From Desmodesmus armatus (taxonomy: Eukaryota > Chlorophyta > Chlorophyceae > Sphaeropleales > Scenedesmaceae), in contig VIIQ02000064.1 of NCBI GenBank assembly GCA_007449985.2, positions 186,001 through 250,000 on the forward strand: a stretch of 64,000 nucleotides of DNA, in the 5' to 3' direction. The notes beneath the pieces were generated by a model that worked only from the letters and a program-made list of their open reading frames with translations, made no database searches and was not told the origin of the DNA. The position numbers and the translations under genes are program-made. Below, in pieces: positions 11,902 to 24,477 of this stretch. Positions within the stretch are counted from its first letter, which is position 1. Each line of letters starts with the position of its first letter.

Positions 11902-14900
11902 GGATGTGACAAACCAAGCCAAGACCGCTCCATCATCCCTTATCGTGTGGCATGTGATCCACACAACGACGTTGACGACGAAGCTTGCCAGGCGTGCCAA
12001 AGATTCAAACGACACCAGATTGACAGCACAGTGCCCCAGTTCTCCGAGAGGGTGCTGCACTCGTTTCAGCAGAACGCATGGATAGAAATGGTGCCTGGGT
12101 TTCAGTTTGATTCCATATGGGCGAGGTGGGGCACATCAACGTGGAGCTGCAGCTGGCAGCAAGGGATGCCCACACCAAGAAGCTTGCCACCCAACTCGGC
12201 AAGCGTCCCAAATGGGTCGTGAAAGAGCTCAAGTAAGTCTTTGTGTTGTTTTTCTTGTGCTAGCCAAGTGCCTCTGTGCAGTGGCAGCAGTTGCAGGTGC
12301 AGAGCAGAGCACAGCAGCAGAAGTGGCATGTGGTATCGATCATGGCTGTCGTGGTGTGCGGCGGTGAGTGTTGCTACTGTTGATCTCTTTGTGACCGCAG
12401 CACCTCCAGGCACCTGTCAACAGTAGCAGGCCACATCTTGCGCAACCTTGGCTTGGATGGGGGTCACCAGGTCATCCTGTTTCCAGACACATCGGTGCAC
12501 ACACACCTCAAGTCCACGCCTGTCAGCTGGGGCCCAAACATCGACCCAACCTCCCAGGTACGTAGTTGAAGAAAGCTAGGCAAGATCAATAGCAGCAGCC
12601 TCCAAGCTCCATCTCACAGGTGAGATGGTGCCAGATGAGCGACCATGCTGTCACGAATCAACCAAAAACACCAGCCTGCCAGACCTTCCACCAACTCTGC
12701 TGTGCATTTGCTGACACGCTGCAGTTGGTGGACGTCTACAAGATCTTGGGCTGCCCCAGCAGGCTCCACCTGCTGTTCCATGTCATCACACCAGAGGCAT
12801 TCTCACCAGCAGGCAAAGGCACACCAACAAACAGCGCACTGACAGGCCTGGAGCAACACCATGAACAGACGGCCTTGCAGCCACGGCAGCTGCCTTTTGC
12901 AGTGCCATGCCAGCAACAACAGCACCAGCAGCAACAGCCCCAGCACGGCTCGCATCCACCGCAGCAGCAGCATGCAAGCAGTGTCAGACAGCAGGCAGCT
13001 CCTGCAGGCAGCTCGGAAACAGCGCCAGCCGCTGCAGCAGCGGCAGGCCCAACAGCAGCGCCCCCAGCAGCATCACAGGCAGCAGCCGCCTTACAGCAGC
13101 ATGCAGCAGTGGAGCAGCAAGGGGGCGTACCCCAATCAACGGCCATGTCCATGCCATGGCCTGTGCAGCAGGGCCAAGGTGGGGCCCATGTGCTGGGGCA
13201 CAGCCACCATCAGCACCTGCAGCAGGAGCAGCTCGCGCGGCTGTACGGAGACCTACAGCTGCTACCAGCTCTGCAGTCTCTAGCAGGTCCCCTGCAGCAG
13301 CAGCCAGGCTGGGGGCTGCCTCCAGGATCCATGCAGCAGTTGATCATGCAGCAACCGTCCCTGCCTGTCATGTCACAGCAGCAGCAGCAACACTGCCAGC
13401 AGCTGCTGCTGGCGCACCAGCAGCGGCAGCTCCTACAGCAGATGGCGCTGCAGCAGCTGGCGTCCTCAGCAGGGCTGGCATGGCCTCCTGGCCTGCCTAG
13501 CTTGCACGGTATCTCAGATGGAGCTTGTGGCTTTGGCCCTGGCACAGGTGCTAGCCCAGATGCAGCAGCAGCTGGCGCTGTACCTGCAGACCTTTCCCGG
13601 GGCTGGATGCAGGAACCAACACAGCAGCAGTCTACGCGTCAGGTCAACAACAGTAACAGCAACCAGCAGCAGCAGCCACAGCGGAGCGAGCCAAGCCATC
13701 AGAACCTGCCTCAGCACAGCAAGGATACTCCGTTGAGGGCTCAGCACCGGTGCAGCAATGAGGGCTATAAACAGCAGGCAGCAGCAGCTGCCTGTGATGG
13801 CACTGGTGTTGGCAGCAACCCCAGTGCTGCACAGCTGCCGCAGCAGCAGCAGCAGCAGCAGCACCCCATGCAGCTGCCTGTTTCTGCTGGCTTGCAGCCG
13901 CTGCCAGTGCAACAGCAGCAGCAGCCCCGTCCTGCTGGTTTGCAGCAGTCAGCAGTCAAGGGCAGCGGCAGCGTGCTGGCCCCTCAACGGTCTCAACGGA
14001 GCGGGCTGTGGGACGCTGCATCACCGTCATGCGGGTTGCCTGAGGTCAGCTTAGGGGCCAGTCTAGGGGCTCCACCCTCAGCCTCTGCAGCAGGAGCTGC
14101 CAGCAGGCGCCACGGCCGGCAGCTGCAGGCAGCGCAGCAGCAGGAGCCACAGCGGGAGCAGGAGCAGTCCCGGCAGCAGCAGCAGCAGCAGCAGGGCCCA
14201 GGTGGATGGCCAGTGCAGCAGGATGCAGCACAGGATGGTGTCAGGACGCATCAGCACAGCATCTCACCACAGCCTGCGCAGCAGCGGGCCGCAGCAGCAC
14301 TCACCTCGCTGCCAGCACAGGTGCAGCAGGCCGGTGTGGCTGCTGCTGCTGCGGGCCTGGCAGCAGCTACGTCTGTATGGGTGAAGGGGCCGGATGGGTC
14401 CCTGGTGGAGCTGCCAGCTGTGTTGGAGAACGGCCGTTTCATTGTGCAGCTGCCACACCCGCAGGATGCAACTTCCACAAGGCCGCAACAGCAGCAAGCA
14501 CCTGCTGTGCACGTGCAGAAGGATGGGCTGCAGCAGCAGGAGCAGGTGGTGCAGGGCAGGGTTCCAGCAGCAGCGCAGCAGGCACCTCTGCCGCCTGGTG
14601 CCGGCGGTGCAGCAGGACTGTCAGTGCAGGGTGTCCAGCAGCAGTTGCTGGGGCAGCAGCGCATGGAAGCTGTGCAGCAGCAGTCACAGCAGCAGTGTGG
14701 CATGCAGCCACCTGTGTCGCAGCCGCTGGTGCAGCCACAGCAGCATGGGCGCAATGAGCTCAGGGTCGCAGCGTTGCTTGCACAGCAGCACCAGCACTTG
14801 ATGCAGCAGCAGCAGCAGCCTGGCCAGGCGCCGCTTGGGCAGCTAGCAGCACCTGCACTGTTGGCCAGCAGGCCTGCTGGTGGTGGTGGTGCTGCAGCAG

Positions 14901-14918
14901 CACAGCAGCCAGGGCTGC

Positions 14919-14951
<33 letters not shown>

Positions 14952-17900
14952 TGGCCATCCCTAGTGGCTTCACAGAGTCTCCAGCAACCAGTCCAGCGCT
15001 GGGCGCCCAGGGCGCACACGCACCTCCAGAAGCAGCACCAGCTGCTGCGGCTACTGCTGCTGCTGCTGGCGCTGACGCAGGGGTCACTGACACCCCTGAC
15101 GTAGGTGTGCTCAGGAGCCATTGCAGCTCTGTCAGCTGTGGCGGCCCGGGGACGGATCTGTGCGGCAGCCGGTGCAGCACCAACATGCCGTCGACCTAGC
15201 GGGCGTCGGAGGCAGTGCCACACGCAGCGGACTGCAGGTGCAGGGCTTGCCAGCGCCATCTGCTGCTGGTAGCGACGGCGGCCTGCGTGGGGAGGCCCCT
15301 TCATGCAGCCAGCAGGGCGATCGGCCACAGCGCAGCTCCAGCAGCATCAGTAGGGACTCGCTGAGGGGCCGTGGGATCCTGCAGCCGCGGCAGCTGCAGC
15401 TGCAGGACGCACCCAGCACGTCATCGGGCCAGGTGCGCAGCCTCTCGCAGCAGCAGTCCAAGCCGCCGCCACCGCCGTTGCAGCAGCAGCAGCAGCGCCG
15501 CGCAGCAAACGGCCAGTGGCAGCCTGCACTGCAGCGCATCGCAGAGGGCTCGTTGTCAGCAGCAGCAGGAGCAGCAGCAGGAGCAGCAGCAGGAGCAGCA
15601 GCAGGAGGCCGGGAGGCTGGCAGCACTGGCGGCACACCAGCTGGCACCCCTAGATCTTATGGCACGGGAGCTACCCCTTCAGGCACCACTGCAGCTGCTG
15701 CTGCATCAGGCGGTGTGGAACTCAGCCTGCAGCTAGAGCTGTCAGACATGAAGAGTCAGCGCGAAGCCACGCCAACAGCAAGGCGAGCAGCACCAGCAGC
15801 AGCAGCAAGGGAGGTTGGTTCGATGCGAGAAGGAGCAGTGACACGGTCGGCAGCAGCAGAGGCTGCTCAAAGAGCCGAGCAGGCGCTCTCTCCAGCACAT
15901 GCACCCGTGCCAGTACCGGCAGCAGCAGTGGCAAGCCCTGCAGGCAGCTCGCAAGCAGCAGCAGAAGGTGACGAGCCTGACGACCATGAGGGATATGCAG
16001 ATGACGGCAGTGAGGGGGGAGAAGCAGCAGAGGATGCAGCTGCCACAGACGCTGGTGCTGAAGCACTAACATTGCTGCCCACAGCCGCCGACGGCCGCCT
16101 TCGTGGGACCTCCCCAGCAGCCGCCGGCGCTGCTGCTGCTGCTGCTGTTGCTGCTGGTGAGGGTGTTGGTGCTGACGAGGACGTGTTTGTGCAGGAGGAT
16201 GACATGCCTGGTGGTGATGATGATGACATGCCCGGCGCGTGTGATAGCCCAGCTGCGCACAACCAGGCGCATGTGTGGCGAGCTGCTGGTGCAGCAACAG
16301 CAGCAGCAGCACCAGCATCTGACGGTCTGGCAGCAGGCACAGCAGGAGCATCTCCAGGTCCCGCAGCAGCAGCAGCAGGAGGGCTGCTTGGCGACGCTGC
16401 AGGGTTGCAGGTTGCGGAGACGCCTTCACGCAAGTGGTGGCAGAAGCAGGACACGCCTGGACGTACAGGGGCTGCCACTCCTCGTGCCGCACCGCAGCAC
16501 CACCAGCAGCAGCAGGAGCGCCGGCAGCAGCAGCAGTCTCCACCAAACCAGCAAAGTGCCACAGGCAGCCAGCAGCAGCAGCAAGGGCGAGGCAAGCGCA
16601 GCTTGTCTGGAAGCCCTGCTGCTTCTGCAGGCCCTCATACTGCTGCAGGCTTCAAGCAGCCTCGGGCTCCAGCAGCAGCAGCTGCGGCAGCAGCCAAGCA
16701 CACCACCAGGGAGGAGCAATCGGCAGCTGCTTGGTCTGACGGTGGGGATGGCGGTGCTACCCTGTTACCCCCTGCCTCAGCCGCAAAGCGCAGCAGGAGC
16801 TCCAGTAAGCCCACCTCCAGCCATCACCACCGTGCGGACGCTGCCGCTGCTGCTGCTGCTGCTACTGGTGGTGCTGCTGGTGCTTTTGAGCAGCAGCACG
16901 TTGGTGTGCCCACCATCGTCCGCCAGGGCAGGACAGCGGCCGGCACATGGCACATCAGCTCCGGGGGCTGGGACAGCAGACCCGATCAGACCCCCATAAC
17001 AAAGGATGACTACACAGGGGGCAGCATCTTCTCAGTCTCTCAGCTGCTGCAGCAGCAGGACCGGCTGCAGCAGCAGCAGCAGCAGCAGCAGCAAGCACAG
17101 CGGCAGCGGCAGGGCGCCGACGGCCCTGCGGCAGGCAGGGCTGGGTCCCGTGCTGGTGTGCGGTCCGGCCCTGTCCCTGCTGGTAGCTTGTTGAGGGCTG
17201 GCGGGGTACGGAGGGGACCCCCAAAGGCAGGGTTCAGAGCACCACAAGCCCCGCAACCGCCACAGCGGCAGCTCATGCAGCAGCCATACCAGCAGCCGTA
17301 CCAGCAGCAGTGTCAGCAGTATCAGCAGCAGCTGCACCAGCAGCCCGTGGCCTCCAGTGGGCTAGGGCATACCGGGGATGATGTGATGCTGCAGCAGCTG
17401 GATTATGCAGAGGCTCGGGTGGCGGCAGCAGCGGCAGCAGCAGCGGCCACGGCAGCAGCGGCAGCGTACACAGACGGCTGCATGTTGCCTGAGGATTGTG
17501 CAGCTGCCTTTGCGCCTGCTGCTGCAGATGGTGTGCCAGGGGGCCCGTCAGCAGCAGCAGCAGCGACAGCAGGCTTGATGACTGTCTCGTCGACAGGAAC
17601 GGGGCAGAGCTTGTCGCTGGCTCAGCCCAATGCACCCACTGGCTCACAGACGACCACAGGGGCTGAACCTCAGTCACACCAGCAGCAGCAGCAGCAGCAG
17701 GGCCTTGGCCAGCAACCGTCTTCAGGTCAGTGGTGTGGCTTCACAATGGCTGGTGCTGCTGCAGGCAGCCCTGGAAGCTCTGGGCTTGCTTCTGGGGGGC
17801 GCCAACAGAAGCAACAGCAGCCGCAGCAGCAGCTCGGCAATGGGAGCATTGCCCGGATGCCAGCTGCAGGTGATCACCATGGTTGAAGCATGCATTGTGT

Positions 17901-20070
17901 TGCAGCAACAGTGCGGGCTCGTTCAGACATACCTATGTAGACTGCATCAGCCTGCCAGCCCTCTGCATAGCACGTCTGAAAAAGGTTGTGGACAAGCAGC
18001 ATTGTGCGGCAGCCACAGGAAGCAAGAGAGGGGGCAGGCAGCATTATGCACTTAGTGTATTGGAGTGTAGCCTCCCCACTGTATGAGTACTGATGCTGTT
18101 CCTGTTGTTGTGTCTGATGCTGCTGCTGTTGCAGGGGGTGGTCAGCAGCAGAGCAGCGGTGACAGTGGAAGCTCTGGGCGTGCAGCATGGGCAGGCCGCA
18201 CACGCAGGGGCAGCAAGAGGTCACCTGATGCAGGCCGGGGCGTCGTGTCTGCCGGTGCTGCTGCTGGTGCTGGTGCTGCTGCCCAGCTGCCCCAAGTCAG
18301 TGCTGGAGGCAGCTTGCAACGCATGCGGCTGGCCAATGGCTTGATGGTGTACGTAGCCGCGCAGCCTGCAGCTGCAGCAGTAGCACCAGCCGCGCCAGCA
18401 CCTGCGGCATCACAGCCAATGCCAACGCCAGACCTGCAGCCAGCAGCAGCAGAGCAACCGGCGGCAGCACCTTCTGGGCTTGCAGAGGCTGCACGTGCAG
18501 CTGATGTAGCCAATTGTGCGGCTGTTGCGGACCCACAGCAGCAGCAGCAGCCTGGGCCACCTAGTGCCGAGCAGCTGGCTGCTGCAGTCAGTAGCTTGGC
18601 AGCCAACCTGGCAGTTGGTGATCAACCCACCCCAATGCGTGAGCAGCAGCAGACCGGTGTGGCTGGGGGCGGCGCAGCAGCAGCTGGCACAAATTGGGGT
18701 GGCAGTGGCTTCCAGACGCCTGCGCTGCTGTCGCCCAATGCTACCCTGACTGCTGCAGCCATCAGGGGCCTGAACACGGTTGACTGCATGGAGGCGTTGC
18801 TGAACGATAAGGACTTTGCGCTGTCATCAGCCTTCAACACCCCAGGTAGGCAGTTGGGTGGGGCTGGCACACGTCAGGCATATGGCCAAAGCCTGCGGTC
18901 ACGTTGAAGTGCCTACAGGGGGCAGTTTGTGCTTATGTCATCGGCATTCAGTACCCCCGGTAGGCAGGGGTTTGACATAACAGGCCTCAGTGGGTTGTGT
19001 TGGGCAGGAAGAGGGCATATGAAAGTGTGAGCACGCGTCTCTGCTTGCCAGAAAAATGGCATAATCGCCGCTTGTAGGGTGGCCTGTTGGCTGCAACCCC
19101 GCCGTTGTGATGTTCAGCTGTGCAACAGCCACATGCACTGATTATCTGCTTGTCTGTGCCCCGCTGTGTGTGCTGCTTGCTGATATGGTCATTTGCAGAT
19201 AAGGGAGGGTCCCTCGCTTGGCTGAACGGCAGCAGTTTGCTCAACACACCAGCAGGGCTGCTGCTCAGCCCCATGCCGCCACCACCAAAGCGGCAGCGGC
19301 AAGGCGCCCCGGGTCCTGATGCCCCACAGCAGGAGCAGGGCTCTGGAAAGCAGCCGCAACAACAGCAGCAGCAGCCGCCACAGCAGCAGAGCGTCGACTT
19401 CCAGGCGCTCTACCAGTCATTCAGGGAGCCTGCGAGTGTGGGGCCTCTGGCAGCGGCGGCAGCTGGTCAGTCTCTGCGACCGCCGCCAGGGCCCACCATT
19501 GCACAGAGCGCTGCAGCGGCTGCAGCTGCAGCGGCTGCTGCTGTGGCAGCGTCGGCAGCAGCAGCAGCAGCGGCTGGCGTTGAGCCTGTGGGTGGTCCCA
19601 GTCCAGCGCATGGGGATGACACGCAGGATGTTGGTGATCTGATGGACTACCTTCTGGGCCCTGGAAAGGGTGACAGCTGGCTCATGTCACCAGCAGCAGC
19701 AGCAGCAGCAGCTGGCGGCAGTGGGGAAGCATCAGCAGCTGCTGCTACAGCCTCGGAAGATGCTGCTGATGCGCCTCGTGAGACGCCGGCCACAGCTGCG
19801 GCCAAGCGGAAGCGGCAGCCAAGGGCGAACGCAGCGCAGGCAAAGCGCTCTGGCGCTGCTGGTGCAACTCGCCAGCGTAAGCCAGCCTCGGCTGCGGCGG
19901 CAACTGCCAAGCAGCAAGACGCACAGCAGCAGCAGCAGGGCAAGGCCAAACAGCAGCGGCAGGGACAGGGGCAGCAGAGTGGGGAGGCTCAGGAGGCAGG
20001 GGCTTCCGCAGGTGGCCCTGTCGTGGATCCTGAGCGACCCTGGTCGCAGCTGTTTGGCAAAAAGCAATGA
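11902..20070 (+). CDS. Very large Gln/Ala-rich nuclear-type protein, not recognised
   Basis: Well-supported splices join 12401-12557 to 12725 (phase 0), 17869 to 18135 (phase 1) and 18845 to 19199 (phase 1). The stop is at 20070. The N-terminal part (ACDPHNDVDDEACQACQRFK, then VELQLAARDAHTKKLATQLG, LVDVYKILGCPSRLHLLFHV) looks like a folded domain I cannot name. About 1,700 residues follow that are dominated by Gln and Ala. Near the C-terminus is an ordered-looking block with SP/TP sites (TPALLSPN, SAFNTPG, LLNTPAGLLLSP) and basic KRKRQPR motifs. The composition suggests a transcriptional regulator, but this is inference. The frame changes near 12117-12140 (ATG at 12117 is an alternative start) and between 15100 and 15196, each consistent with one missing base; a 26 nt intron at 15101-15126 is another reading of the second. 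The start is not settled. Confidence 0.6.
18936..18967 (+). repeat. Intronic copy of an exon end with its donor site
   Basis: This copies 18822-18853, the end of the preceding exon with its GTAGGC donor, 114 nt downstream inside the intron. Of 32 positions 27 match. The encoded SSAFNTPG becomes SSAFSTPG, with three of the four changed codons silent. Confidence 0.7.
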
Positions 20071-20263
20071 CATAGGGCGTCCAGAGCCCAAATGATGCAT
20101 CTGTTGCATGTATATGCTCGTGTGAGCTTGGAAAGGTATGGAGTGGTTTGGTAGAGCGTGCTCTCAGAGTCTGTGACTGTGCCTGCAGGACTGACACCTG
20201 TGAAAGTGTGCACTGCAACATGTGCATCCACACAGACACCCTGTTGACTGCACGTAAGTTTGC

Positions 20264-20268
20264 TGTAA
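20264..20268 (+). terminator. TGTAA polyadenylation signal (Gln/Ala-rich gene)
   Basis: TGTAA lies 194 nt after the stop codon and 285 nt before the start of the cofactor E gene, a plausible 3' end for the upstream transcript. Confidence 0.4.
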
Positions 20269-20552
20269 GTTTGACTGTCGGGTCCCAAGAACCAGCCTGG
20301 CAATCTTGTTGCTGCCACTCTCCCATAGCAGCTTCAACCATGATGGCTCACGCTGAATCTGCTGAACGAGAGTGCCATGTCACATGCTTTGAGTTGCTGA
20401 GTGAGGATGCTGCATATGAAGTTTGAACCTGTCTGGCGCGGTTTTGTGTGATCGCCAAGGGGGAAGTGGTGTCTTCCTCCAAGCACGTACTTCAGGAACA
20501 TGATGAGAATGTCAGAATCGCCCTTCGGTTTTTCTAGGTACAATCATTCACC

Positions 20553-23500
20553 ATGACGACGGGACCTTCTTTCTGCCTGGGTGATCGTGTGATCATAGCG
20601 AAGCAAAGGGCCACCGTGCACTATGTCGGGCCGGTGGACGGGCACGAGGACCTATGGGTTGGGGTGGAATGGGATGATCCCAGCAGAGGCAAGCATGATG
20701 GTGCCACAGGTGGCAAGAGGTACTTCAGCTGCTGCTCCAGCGTACCAACTGCTGCCTCCTTTGTACGTGCCAACAAGGTTGCCTCAGGGACCAACCTCGT
20801 CGATTCTCTCGTGATGCGATACACCAACCAGCTAGCAGAGGGCCAGGGCAGCACAGCAGACACCCAGCAGGCGTACGTCAGCACAGCAAGCAACAAAAAG
20901 CTATGGGTGGAACTCGTTGGGCAGGACAAGGTCACTGAGCGACAAAGCAAGCTGGAGCTGCTCACCAGTGCACGCCTTGTCGGAGCCAGCGTATCATCAG
21001 TGGTAAGTCACGGGCAGGTTCTGACTCTGCACCCATGCATGCTGCTGCTGTCCACCTGGTAGCGTCATGCTCGTCCGCATGTGTGCATGGGACATGGCCA
21101 CCGAAGTATGTGCATGTGTTCTATCTTGCAGGGCCCTGCAGGCAAGCTTGCCTCAACAGTTCCCAGCTTGCAGCAGCTGGACCTCACAGACAATCTCATA
21201 GGCAGCTGGAGCAGTGCTGTCAGCATCTGTCAGCAGCTGCCCAAGCTGCAGTCCCTCAACATGTCACACAACAGGCTGCAGCTCCCCAGCAGCTTGCCAG
21301 ATTCAGGCCTGCAGCAGCTGCCTGGACTGCAGTGCCTGGTGCTGAACCACTGCGGGATCACATGGCAGCAGGTACGCATGGTGTTGCTCTAGCGGCGGCG
21401 AGCACGGGTGCTTGCATTCACCCCTTGGCAGTGCGTCCTTTCTTGCTGCTGCCAGGCATATATCTTGCAGCAGCACTGGCAGCACAGGTGTGTGCAGGGA
21501 AAGAATGACCAACCCTCTGACTCAAGGTGGCCCGAGAGAGCGCTCAGGTCGTGCATGTGCATTCTCGTCTTGCTTTGGAATGCCAGCTTGCTGCAACTGC
21601 CATTTTTGCTAGCAAGGAATGATCCTCAACAAAATCCTGCACAATGCACCTCATCAACACAAGCTGTATCGTTCATGCTGCTGTTTTCCTGCAATCAATA
21701 CTGCTGTGTAGGTTGCTGTCCTGCAAAGCTCCCTGCCCCATTTGCAGGAGCTGCATGTGGCTGGCAACACCATCAGCAGCCTGCATGTGCAGCTGGAGCA
21801 GCAGCAGGACTGGCCGCAGCTGGTGGGGTTCAGCAGTCTGCAGGTGGGTTAACGCCACACCATGCCGTGATGCCATCACTCCTGCTATTGGGACCATCGG
21901 CACTGTGGTGTGCAATATCCATAGCGTTGTGGGGTGCAATATCCATGAGCCTGCAGACCGCCAGCCTGGTTGGTGGTTCTGCTGAGGGACAGCAACCGTG
22001 GCTGTGTGTGTGTACTCCCGAGCAACACTGACACAGCATTCAGCGCATGAGGGGCCAGTGGTGGTGATACATTTGCCTTGTCACCAGGTTGACAGAGCTT
22101 GCAACACCCATGCAGTTGGTCGAGTTGTTAGCATGGTCAGCTGCACCCCCAGGATAGCATAGAACTTCAACCCCGAGTGCTGCACCTTGTGTCACACCAT
22201 GCGCAGGTGTTGGGCCTAGAGGACAATGCTATCAGTAGCTGGCAAGAGGTTCTGCGCTTGGCTGGCTTGCCAAACCTGCAGCGCCTTTCACTCAGTGGCA
22301 ACCCCATCAGCAGCATCACATACCCAGCTGGCACCAGCAGCCCTGCAGCCCTCTTTAGCAGCAGTAGCCCCCTGCAAGGCGGGGTAAACACGAATCCAGG
22401 GGATGCAGCAGCAGCAGCGGCAGCGGCAGGTGGCTGCGTAGCAGAAACTGCCGGGCAGCAAGAGCAGCAGATACAGAACCAGCAGCAGCAGCCGTTTTGC
22501 AAGCTGCAGGCGTTGCTGCTGGGTGACTGCAGGGTCAGCAGCTGGGCAGACATTGACCAACTGAATAGGTTTCCAGCCTTGTGTGAGCTGAGGTTGAGTG
22601 GCAACCCGCTGTTCAGCACAGAAGCAAGCGGTGGGGAAGCTGGCCAGGCAACATCAGCATCTGTGTTCGTATCTGGAGCTGGCAGGCGCTTTGAGGTGGG
22701 TGGGGTAGGCAGGCGAGCTACATTGCAGGTAATAACCTGGCATTCAGACTGCTAGCTGCGCACCTTGCCTTGTTTTGGTGGGGTTCAACAGGCCTGGTGA
22801 GCAGCAGTGCATTTGTTTTGCAGAAAGACACTTCCACAATATCTGATTTTGATGCTTGCCAGATGCATGTGCATTCTGGCGGCGACAGGCATGCGCCCTG
22901 GGTTCAATGTACAGCTTGGCTTGGTGTCATGAGGCTGAATGCTCTTTGGCCCCTGTGGCAATCAGGTGCGCTGTGCTGCTTGCACATCGTGTGAACCCAT
23001 GCTGTGGATTGCCTGCATGTGCCGTCGCAGGTCATTGGTCGTGTTGCTGGGTTGACGCTGTTGAATGGTGCCGCTGTCAACCCACGGGAGCGGCGGGACT
23101 GTGAGCTGCGATACCTGCAGAGCGCACTGGCTGAGCAGGCAGAAGCAGCTGCCGCAGCAGCAACAGCAGCCAACAAGCAGCAGCAGCAGCAGCAGCCAGC
23201 GACGGCGGCGGCCGATGACCAGCAGCAGCAGCAGCAGGGAGAGCGGCATCCTCGGCTTGCAGAGCTCAAGGCCAAGTATGGGCAAGTCAGGTAGGGTGCT
23301 GGGGATGCATTGGTGAGCTTGTATACAACGTAGCTGTTGGTGGGTTGGGGAGTGCTGAGCTTCACCCCACTGATGAGTGTTGAAAGTTCCCTGGCTGGAC
23401 AGGCTGGCCTGGCAGCAGGACAGTGCTAGGGCAGCATATTTTGATTCACTTCCAGAACGCAAGTTGAGAGCCCGGCAGTCGACACGATGCACTCCTCGTG

Positions 23501-24045
23501 TGATCCTAGTGTGAGGTGATCGCATTGGCATTCACATGCTGTGCTGCTGCCTCTGCTGCAACGCTGCTGCAATCCTGCTGCCAATTGTTTGCAGTGCCCT
23601 GACACCTGCACAGCCCACCCAGCAGCAGCAGGGCAGCAGTCTGAGCAGCACAACCTGTGAGCTGCTGCTGCACTGTGGCGACACAACTGCCAAAAAGAAG
23701 CTGCCAAAGTCTGTCACCGTGGCAGCGTTGAAACTGCTGTGTGGCAGGCTGTTCAAGCTGCCACCTGACCAGCTGCAGCTGCTGCTGGTGTTGCCAGGCA
23801 GCACCGAGGACCCTTCAGTCAGTGAGCAGCAAGCTGTGGGTGAGGACGTAGGTTTGGATGACACCAAGCAGCTGTCGTACTGGGATGTGTCAGATGGCTG
23901 TGTTGTGCAGGTTGTGCATGTGGACCCAGACCAGCAGCGGCAGCAACGTGAGGTGGAGGATGCTTCTAGGAGGCAGGAACACGAGCAGCGGATGGCTCAG
24001 CAGCTGCAGCAGGGAGAGGCACTGAGGAGTGCTGCTGAGCAGTGA
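20553..24045 (+). CDS. TBCE: Tubulin-folding cofactor E
   Basis: Cofactor E binds alpha-tubulin and, with cofactors D and C, helps assemble the alpha/beta-tubulin dimer in the cytosol. Six exons join in frame to 684 residues: 20553-21002, 21132-21371, 21712-21843, 22207-22728, 23031-23290, 23595-24045. The domain order is diagnostic. An N-terminal CAP-Gly domain (GKHDGATGGKRYF) is followed by leucine-rich repeats (LQQLDLTDNLIGSW, LQSLNMSHNRL, LQELHVAGNTISSL, VLGLEDNAISSW, LQRLSLSGNPISSI). Next comes the conserved LTLLNGAAVNPRERRDCELR, then a C-terminal ubiquitin-like domain (TCELLLHCGDTTAKKKLPKS). Length exceeds the usual 520-540 residues because of Ala/Gln-rich insertions between repeats and before the ubiquitin-like domain. 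Alternative names do not fit this domain order. Confidence 0.92.
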
Positions 24046-24084
24046 TGCAGCTGCAGAGAAAACAACCCTGGTTTCGTCTGGGCT

Positions 24085-24089
24085 TGTAA
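24085..24089 (+). terminator. TGTAA polyadenylation signal (TBCE)
   Basis: TGTAA occurs 40 nt after the cofactor E stop codon. Confidence 0.5.
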
Positions 24090-24477
24090 AAAATCAGGCA
24101 GTTCGAATGGTGTATGGTAGGTTGTCAGAATGTTTGGGTCCTTTCAGATGGGCCCATTCTGTTCGGGGTTTGAAACAGATCGCCCACGTTTCTTTTCACG
24201 GGCCGGTCGCCTCGCAACCCACAGACTTCCTCCGAGCCACACTTCCTCACCTTCGCGACTGTTTGAGTATGCTGCAACGTCCTGTAGGCTGTGATATTGA
24301 GCCCAATTCAAACCCACGGGCCCCAGAGCTGACCCGATATGCCCTATGAAGACTCTGGCTCAGCAACGCGTCTACACAACCCCCAAGAGTTTCTCTCGGT
24401 TACCTCTAGTGGGCGGACAGGTTTCAGCTAGCAGCAGCAGACGCAGGCCACCTGCACGTCAGCAGCTACAGCAGATC

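Noticed and set aside
15101..15126. A 26-nt intron joining the two halves of the large gene
   Set aside because: It restores the frame but is shorter than any other intron here (all well above 60 nt), so a missing base is as likely; kept only as an alternative.
12736..15186. Cys/Ala/Ser-rich minus-strand frames opposite the large gene
   Set aside because: They are shadows of the CAG repeats (CTG and TGC readings) with biased composition and no domains.
24346..24477. Start of the PRPP synthase at the upstream ATG near 24346
   Set aside because: The added residues (KTLAQQRVYTTPKSF...) have no family counterpart; the ATG at 24478 lies nearer the conserved start.
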